This document shows positions 6,801-10,460 of a stretch of DNA of 10,460 nucleotides, one piece after another. The first letter of the stretch is position 1; each line of letters begins with the position of its first letter. The position numbers were made by a program, and so were the translations under genes. The DNA comes from an uncultured Prevotellaceae bacterium (GTDB lineage Bacteria; Bacteroidota; Bacteroidia; Bacteroidales; Muribaculaceae), in NCBI GenBank assembly GCA_945645715.1, contig CALZFJ010000039.1, forward strand, positions 1-10,460, in the 5' to 3' direction. The notes beneath the pieces were generated by a model that saw nothing but the letters and a program-made list of their open reading frames with translations, was not told where the DNA came from and did not search any database.

Positions 6801-7622
6801 GCCTGTCTTCTCGGCGTTTCCGCCAAGCCACTCGCAGAGTCCGCGAGCATAGCGCACACCTTCCTGTCCGCAATAGTCCTCATTGAGGGCACGGTGGCGT
6901 GCAGGCTGATAGGTGTGGAAGTAGCCCTCGCTGAGGAAACCCTGTGCGCCATGCTTAAGCACTCCGAGGTAGCCTGTATAGACAACACCATTCGAGCCGG
7001 TGCGGTCGCTTGAGCTGCCATAGAAGCTCACGTCGCCGCGCACATTAGGCTGTGTGGGGCTATAGTAGCTTGTCACGTCGATGCCGTTGGTGTAAAAGAT
7101 AGGCCACATGGTTGTTCCCATGTCTTTAGAGCCTTCAACGAAAGCCTCGGCGTCGGTTCCGCGATATAGATAAAGTGGATAGTTGGTCGAAGTACCCTCA
7201 GATGCTGCATTTGAGTGAACCGAGAGGAAAATATCCATGTTGTTGGCATCTACCTCTTCGCAGATTTCGCTGAGGTTGCGGTTGTAAAGCTCCTCATCTT
7301 CAGCACCCTTCACATAGGGATACGGACCATTCTTCACGCGCGAGTACATGATGTTCTCGGCTTTCACGCCCATCTTCTCAAGGGTGTTGCCAAGTTTGAG
7401 CACTTTCCACAGGTTGGTATTACTCTCATAGAAGCCGCAAGTGTCGGGGCGGCCACCGTTATCGGCGATAGCGGGATAGGGGATAGTTGCCATAGGGCGG
7501 TCGTTCGGCCCCCAGCTTCCGTGTCCCGGGTTAAGATATACGCGAACTTCGTCGATTGTCTTAGCGTTCATTGCGCCGGCTGCAAGTAGAGCCGCTGCTG
7601 CAAATAAAAATCCTTTCTTCAT
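3831..7622 (-). CDS. Secreted multidomain N-acetylmuramoyl-L-alanine amidase (Amidase_3 type) with T9SS sorting domain
   Basis: This 1263-residue protein is predicted to cleave the amide bond between MurNAc and L-Ala of peptidoglycan. A signal peptide spans 1-20 (MKKGFLFAAAALLAAGAMNA). The zinc amidase domain spans about 25-268: LNPGHGS with zinc ligand His34, the FYESN Glu66, SVHSNA with His136, and the catalytic Glu232 in LSEGYF, so the site looks intact. Residues 275-375 form a carboxypeptidase-regulatory-like beta module (GTV..., VFVFEGLEPGDYTLDV). Residues 405-745 look like a propeller resembling DUF4623-type proteins (LRGNNLYVLAID, LAVSDIALTADGVLVG). Residues 750-850 look Ig-like, and 855-1158 look like a second propeller. 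The tail at 1193-1263 is a T9SS type A sorting domain (KVYPNPATD). Amidases of this family are often only the catalytic domain plus a short binding module, so the C-terminal mass is unusual and may bind cell wall or glycan (inference). It starts 7 nt after the preceding gene, so translation is probably coupled. Confidence 0.9.
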   Translation of the reverse strand: MKKGFLFAAAALLAAGAMNAKTIDEVRVYLNPGHGSWGPNDRPMATIPYPAIADNGGRPDTCGFYESNTNLWKVLKLGNTLEKMGVKAENIMYSRVKNGPYPYVKGAEDEELYNRNLSEICEEVDANNMDIFLSVHSNAASEGTSTNYPLYLYRGTDAEAFVEGSKDMGTTMWPIFYTNGIDVTSYYSPTQPNVRGDVSFYGSSSDRTGSNGVVYTGYLGVLKHGAQGFLSEGYFHTYQPARHRALNEDYCGQEGVRYARGLCEWLGGNAEKTGYIMGTVKDLHERIQNDLFKYAAGSIDQWLPINGAVVKLYKGETVVATYTVDNNYNGVFVFEGLEPGDYTLDVTAEGYKPLFDEYKAPVTVKANETAYPLLYLESESYVAPTVVYTDYPDEINNPAIGLAGEYNFGTAYREAAVAELQGKTVRRSILRGNNLYVLAIDEAKAPYIYVIDAATHEIIKTVGTEGTEGTELAVSDIALTADGVLVGCSLELCHYNDEQVKDGETRGEVNVYKWENDAEGLADGNPAIWFKSTASGNFYRAYTGNTMLYKGTLAEGTIVMTSRTATAVKIFNNIFSIVDGQQVSYGFNNKLGAGHAKDVFGDDYTIALSPINNDKFIITGSKHVAREFFITEPTDKYVELADGLIETPSAKVSYFKYAGRSLMAATDVVEGKPVVKILDITDGLNHATLVGVNTTDEATATALTTMGLTKVTNDDDGNTTAAAIELMTVNEGGTVTRLTTEGIDQPKIPAAYAYNLTAKTEGGTVTFNFKLSADAKDVNIRIYDLGILPGGKIDFDDEDMMSDYLEIPVGAQKKGAVTITSSDFSGLADGYYGWTVAVESKKVGAPTVIYSADAMGTNARGGVAVDNDPESPFFGTIYVAKGYATGLEVFNRDYELKGTYLQNEFANNGASPFRAAVSEGKVYLTDWSDAHAGVWMFDPASGVDGVTNVFDGTMDSDGCFTNADGVAIGGGTTGISFLGKGEDRKMFIFCEDYPSGNGQTGLGYNIGTADTWNQAPSVIFEETPARMLNTNVSVAACKQGVFFSQTRGSGNNNTFAPAFIVCNHEGATVFNSGNLTDLNGCYGSGLALDNDACTMYIADENANVRVYHIDWIDGVPEFTFKYGFTMPGCSDLVQLTLDYAGNLLGFNRGKGLMVVSLPREEGEEAETPAKNPLVFKNGDITTGIDAAIDASKAVKVYPNPATDVVTVENVDNIDAVEIYNLAGAAVKADATIDGSKATLSVDNLPAGAYILKVNKQVVKLIKK

Positions 7623-7629
7623 GGCGCAA

Positions 7630-8526
7630 TCACTTTTTCAGGTTAATATTTATTACGTAAGCCTCACCGTTGGCGGTGCTGAAAGCGATTTTCTCGCCAT
7701 TGGTGTAGGGATACATCGCGATTACTGAGCTGTCGGTAAGCGTCTGGCGCACGCCATAGAGCGTAGCAGCCACAATGCTCGAAGATGTAACCACTTCGCC
7801 ATTGTCCTTGTCGTTCATGCCCACAACAATCTCGTCATTATACCACTTCGGGGCGCGAATCTGTCCGAGCTCGGCGATGATGTGGCCTTTGAGGTCGGCA
7901 ACATAGGCACCGCGGCCGCACACATAGTAGAGCACCTTGTTTCCATCGGGCGAAAGCGACGGCCAGATGTAGCTGAATTGCTGTCCGTTGGGAGAGAAAG
8001 TGCGAGTCTTGCCGTTCTCGGTGATCATGAGCTGGCGGTTCTTGATAGAGAGCACCGGAGCTGCGGCTTTTGCCTTGGTTGCGCCAAGAGCCTTAGCCGA
8101 AGCCTTGCCCTTGTTCACTACCACTGCTGCAGCCTGGTCGATGGCAACACCCTCGATGTTGCGCGAAGGCTTCACAAGCTGCTTCTTCTCGCCGGTAGCG
8201 AGATTAGCCTGCTTCACCTCGGTGTAGCGAAGATGGTTCTTGAACGAAAGTTCACGATACACTACGCTCTGTCCGTCGGCTGCGATTTTCACGTCGCGTC
8301 CTGCTCCACGAGCGTCGGTAACCACTGTGGTGGCACCGGTTTTCATGTCATACTTGCTGAGTCCGTCATTTGTGGCGTTGGTAACAAGCACGTAGTCGCC
8401 TTGCGGGCTGATTCCTGCCACCACACCCTGAGGTGTCGCGAGCTTCTCAATCGAAGCTACGTCGAGCACCTGCGCAAATGCCGATGCACTCAAGCAGAGA
8501 GCAAAAGTTAGGATTGCTTTCTTCAT
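7630..8526 (-). CDS. Exported TolB/WD40-like beta-propeller protein
   Basis: The product has 298 residues with a signal peptide at about 1-19 (MKKAILTFALCLSASAFAQ). The rest consists of repeated beta-propeller blades of the PD40/TolB type: VAGISPQGDYVLVTN (36-50), VKIAADGQSVVYREL (79-93), WPSLSPDGNKVLYYV (188-202) and PYTNGEKIAFSTANGEAY (273-290). An Ala/Lys-rich stretch at 139-157 interrupts the blades and is probably a surface loop. No catalytic triad and no T9SS tail are visible, so it is more likely periplasmic or surface-associated than a released enzyme. It is the first gene of the operon, directly downstream of a good promoter, and ends with TGA 7 nt before the amidase ATG. A partner or accessory role for the amidase is inferred from that coupling. 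A peptidase-type propeller fragment is the alternative, but no hydrolase domain follows in frame. Confidence 0.82.
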   Translation of the reverse strand: MKKAILTFALCLSASAFAQVLDVASIEKLATPQGVVAGISPQGDYVLVTNATNDGLSKYDMKTGATTVVTDARGAGRDVKIAADGQSVVYRELSFKNHLRYTEVKQANLATGEKKQLVKPSRNIEGVAIDQAAAVVVNKGKASAKALGATKAKAAAPVLSIKNRQLMITENGKTRTFSPNGQQFSYIWPSLSPDGNKVLYYVCGRGAYVADLKGHIIAELGQIRAPKWYNDEIVVGMNDKDNGEVVTSSSIVAATLYGVRQTLTDSSVIAMYPYTNGEKIAFSTANGEAYVININLKK

Positions 8527-8605
8527 AATTGAGTTGGTTTAAAAGGGTTAATAAATAGTTGTTGTTGTTTATGTTAATTCTGTCAATTCAATGTAATTCA
8601 CCGCC

Positions 8606-8637
8606 TAAAGTTAGAGCATTTATTTTTATCAACCAAA
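8606..8637 (-). promoter_or_regulatory. Bacteroidota-type promoter of the propeller-amidase operon
   Basis: On the minus strand, TTTG (8634-8637) is followed by exactly 20 nt and TAACTTTA (8606-8613). The Bacteroidota primary sigma pattern is TTTG at -33 and TAnnTTTG at -7, so only the last base of the -7 element differs. Initiation would fall near 8599, giving a leader of about 70 nt to the ATG at 8526. The terminator of the preceding gene lies just upstream, which supports an independent transcription unit. Confidence 0.7.
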
Positions 8638-8695
8638 TAAATTTAAATATCAACTACTAAAATTAAGCAAAATTAACTATTTAGGATGTATGGCC

Positions 8696-8757
8696 AAAAA
8701 AGCAAGCGTGCCGTTCGGGGAGCAAGCTGCTGAGTGCAACTATACCCGAACGGCACG
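8696..8757 (-). terminator. Strong intrinsic terminator of the S8 protease gene
   Basis: CGTGCCGTTCGGG (8707-8719) and CCCGAACGGCACG (8745-8757) form a perfect 13-bp GC-rich stem. The 25-nt loop contains a small inner AGCA/TGCT stem (8721-8731). On the minus strand the stem is followed after 5 nt by six T (8696-8701). It begins 83 nt past the protease stop. The plus-strand side has no T-tract, so it should act on the protease transcript only. Confidence 0.85.
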
Positions 8758-8840
8758 TATTCATTGTGTGGAGCAATGCCTGTAGCTTTACGAATCTTGA
8801 AGTCTGTTTTTAGCTCGACGGCAATGATGAGGAATCCCGG

Positions 8841-10460
8841 TTATTTCACCACAATCTTTCCGGCAAGGTTGCTGCGCTTGCCTGTCACCTTCACGATGTA
8901 GCTTCCGGGGGTGAGCTGCGAGCTGAAATCGGCTTCAGCCACTCCGCCGTCGGCAGCAATTTTCTGCGAAGCCACAAGGCTGCCGCCAAGGTTGAACACA
9001 TTCACCGTCACAGCCTCCTCAGTAGCGGTAAGGACTGTGAAGCGGCCGTCAGATGGATTGGGATAGATTATCAGCGGCTTCTTTTCAGCCACCACATCAC
9101 TCACTCCGAGAGTCTGGTAGATGTGCTTGATTCCCTCGAATGAGTCAATCTTGCCGTAGCCCCACTTTTGGGGTGCAGCGGCTGTGAAGCGGTCGTTCTG
9201 TGCAGTTGCCGCAAACACCTCCTTGATGTCGGCGGGCGACAATTCAGGATTCAGTTCAAGCCATGTGGCAATAGTGCCTGCCACTGACGGGCACGACATT
9301 GAGGTGCCCTGCATTGAGCCCCAATAGTAGGTGGTGCCATTTACGGTTGCTTGTGCACTGGCATTTCGCCCGGTCGATGAGCTGTCGTAGCTGTTCACTG
9401 ATGAAATGAGCGATTTTCCGGGACCTACGATTTCGGGCTTTTGGCGTCCGTCGATAGTGGGACCGTAGCTTGAGAAGTTGGCTAATGCGCCCAGAGTGCC
9501 ATTGCGCGAGGTGTAGGCGCCCACGGCAATCGAATTATGTCCGCAAGCCATTGTGTTAATCGACATCTCAGAGTCGCCTGTAGTATATCCGGCCCAGCCA
9601 CCATCGGATAGCGAGGTGAACGATTCACACCACATCTGCATCTCGCTGCCATCTTCGCCTTCCACAATCACCACCACGCTGCCCGAGTTTTTCACGGTTC
9701 CGGTGGCTTCGATATAGATTTCGTGGCCTAAGTCGGTGTTTTCGACATACGTCAGCGAGATATTGCCCGAGAAGCCCGACTTGAGTCCTTCGGGTAGCTC
9801 AATAGTGGGGTTATCCTTGCTGCAATATTCGGTAGATGCCATATAGAGCTGACCACTGCTGGTCACTGCAAGCCGAGCCTTAATGTCGCCTTGAGAGTAC
9901 ATATCTATAGAACCCTTAAATGCGCTCAAAGAGGAGCTTTGCACCACCGTCTTCAGTGGCACTCCGTCGGCAAAGGTGTGAGCAAGGTGCACCCGGTCGT
10001 TACCCTCGTTACCTGCCGATATGCACACCACCTTGCCCGGACCGGTGAGCTTGTCGATCATGCGTGCACTGAAGTCGTTGCCATTGTGCATTCCCACATT
10101 GAAGCCAAGGCTAAGGCTAACCACGGCAGGGCGGCTAAGTTCCTCGGCACGGTCGAACACGTAAGCTACGGTGTTCACAATGTTGAAGTCAGAGAGGTCG
10201 ATGGTTCCGCAGGCTATCAGGTCGGCATCGGGAGCGAAGCCTTGATAGCCGTTGTTGTAGCGGCCGGTAGCCGTTCCCATTGTGTGAGAGCCGTGCGATT
10301 CTTTTGATGTGTCGGATTTGAGAGCCTTTATGGCCTCCTCGGTGGTGAAGAAAGAACCCGGAAGCTCGGCGGTCTCAAATTCGCCGGAATCTTCGTTACC
10401 CACACGTCCCGTATATTTCTCGCCGCTATTATTTGAGGGCAGATACACAGAGAGGAAGCG
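8841..10460 (-). CDS. Secreted S8 family subtilisin-like serine protease with T9SS sorting domain (N-terminus beyond window)
   Basis: The frame is open to the window edge, so the true start, signal peptide and catalytic Asp region lie outside. The GTG at 10446-10448 is internal, since the codons before it (RFLS) continue the frame. Counting from that codon, catalytic His52 sits in SHGSHTMGTATG, the oxyanion Asn147 in CISAGNEG, and catalytic Ser383 in GTSMSCPSVAG, all matching peptidase family S8. Residues about 160-285 form a beta-rich insertion between the His and Ser segments, as seen in many Bacteroidota S8 enzymes. The C-terminal 75 or so residues are a T9SS type A sorting domain with YPNP (462-465) and a GSYIVKV stretch, so the enzyme is exported to the cell surface or medium. 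A terminator follows. Substrate is unknown, and cleavage of host or dietary protein is only a guess. Confidence 0.92.
   Translation of the reverse strand, partial: RFLSVYLPSNNSGEKYTGRVGNEDSGEFETAELPGSFFTTEEAIKALKSDTSKESHGSHTMGTATGRYNNGYQGFAPDADLIACGTIDLSDFNIVNTVAYVFDRAEELSRPAVVSLSLGFNVGMHNGNDFSARMIDKLTGPGKVVCISAGNEGNDRVHLAHTFADGVPLKTVVQSSSLSAFKGSIDMYSQGDIKARLAVTSSGQLYMASTEYCSKDNPTIELPEGLKSGFSGNISLTYVENTDLGHEIYIEATGTVKNSGSVVVIVEGEDGSEMQMWCESFTSLSDGGWAGYTTGDSEMSINTMACGHNSIAVGAYTSRNGTLGALANFSSYGPTIDGRQKPEIVGPGKSLISSVNSYDSSSTGRNASAQATVNGTTYYWGSMQGTSMSCPSVAGTIATWLELNPELSPADIKEVFAATAQNDRFTAAAPQKWGYGKIDSFEGIKHIYQTLGVSDVVAEKKPLIIYPNPSDGRFTVLTATEEAVTVNVFNLGGSLVASQKIAADGGVAEADFSSQLTPGSYIVKVTGKRSNLAGKIVVK

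Larger units (their letters stand above)
8527..8840. other. Intergenic region between the protease and the propeller-amidase operon
   Basis: This 314-nt gap is AT-rich in its lower-coordinate two thirds. It holds the promoter of the propeller-amidase operon (8606-8637) and a leader of roughly 70 nt with a run of AAC repeats on the minus strand. Next comes about 60 nt of featureless AT-rich sequence, then the terminator of the protease gene (8696-8757). I see no small ORF or RNA gene in it. Confidence 0.75.

Noticed and set aside
7882..8511. Plus-strand open frame (209 codons) opposite the propeller gene
   Set aside because: Shadow of the minus-strand gene, which has a signal peptide and propeller repeats.
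10446..10448. GTG as start of the S8 protease
   Set aside because: The frame continues upstream to the window edge, and no signal peptide or catalytic Asp segment follows this codon, so it is internal.

Overview
The window looks like Bacteroidota chromosome, most likely order Bacteroidales (a Muribaculaceae- or Prevotella-like gut lineage is a guess). Three things support this. Two secreted proteins end in type IX secretion (T9SS) type A sorting domains with a YPNP motif. One promoter fits the Bacteroidota pattern TTTG-N20-TAnnTTT(G/A). The starts lack clear Shine-Dalgarno sequences. All six genes lie on the minus strand, so transcription runs from high to low coordinates.

Layout in transcription order. 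(1) 8841-10460: the C-terminal part of a secreted S8 subtilisin-like protease with a T9SS tail, followed by a strong intrinsic terminator (8696-8757). (2) 7630-8526 and 3831-7622: a two-gene operon with a good promoter at 8606-8637. It encodes an exported beta-propeller-like protein and, 7 nt later, a 1263-residue secreted N-acetylmuramoyl-L-alanine amidase. The amidase carries a carboxypeptidase-regulatory-like module, two propeller-like regions and a T9SS tail, and a hairpin terminator follows it. (3) 2630-3589, 960-2546 and 1-820: a cytoplasmic chaperone-like module. It encodes a long coiled-coil protein ending in a recognisable GrpE domain, a short Hsp70 that stops after the substrate-binding beta domain, and a third protein cut by the window edge. 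The third protein has a helical N-terminus, a PKTP-repeat linker and a beta-rich domain.

The most interesting part is the chaperone module. The Hsp70 keeps its ATPase residues, but it lacks the C-terminal lid and the hydrophobic interdomain linker, and it has Ala where E. coli DnaK has Arg167, the J-domain contact. Its neighbour is a GrpE homologue with an unusual coiled-coil extension. This suggests a dedicated Hsp70/exchange-factor pair that may act without a conventional J-protein, with the third protein as a candidate client, adaptor or effector. That role is inference. The third gene is preceded by a perfect 12-bp inverted repeat that overlaps a weak promoter-like sequence, so it may be regulated separately. 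No RNA genes, CRISPR arrays, insertion sequences or tRNAs were recognised.
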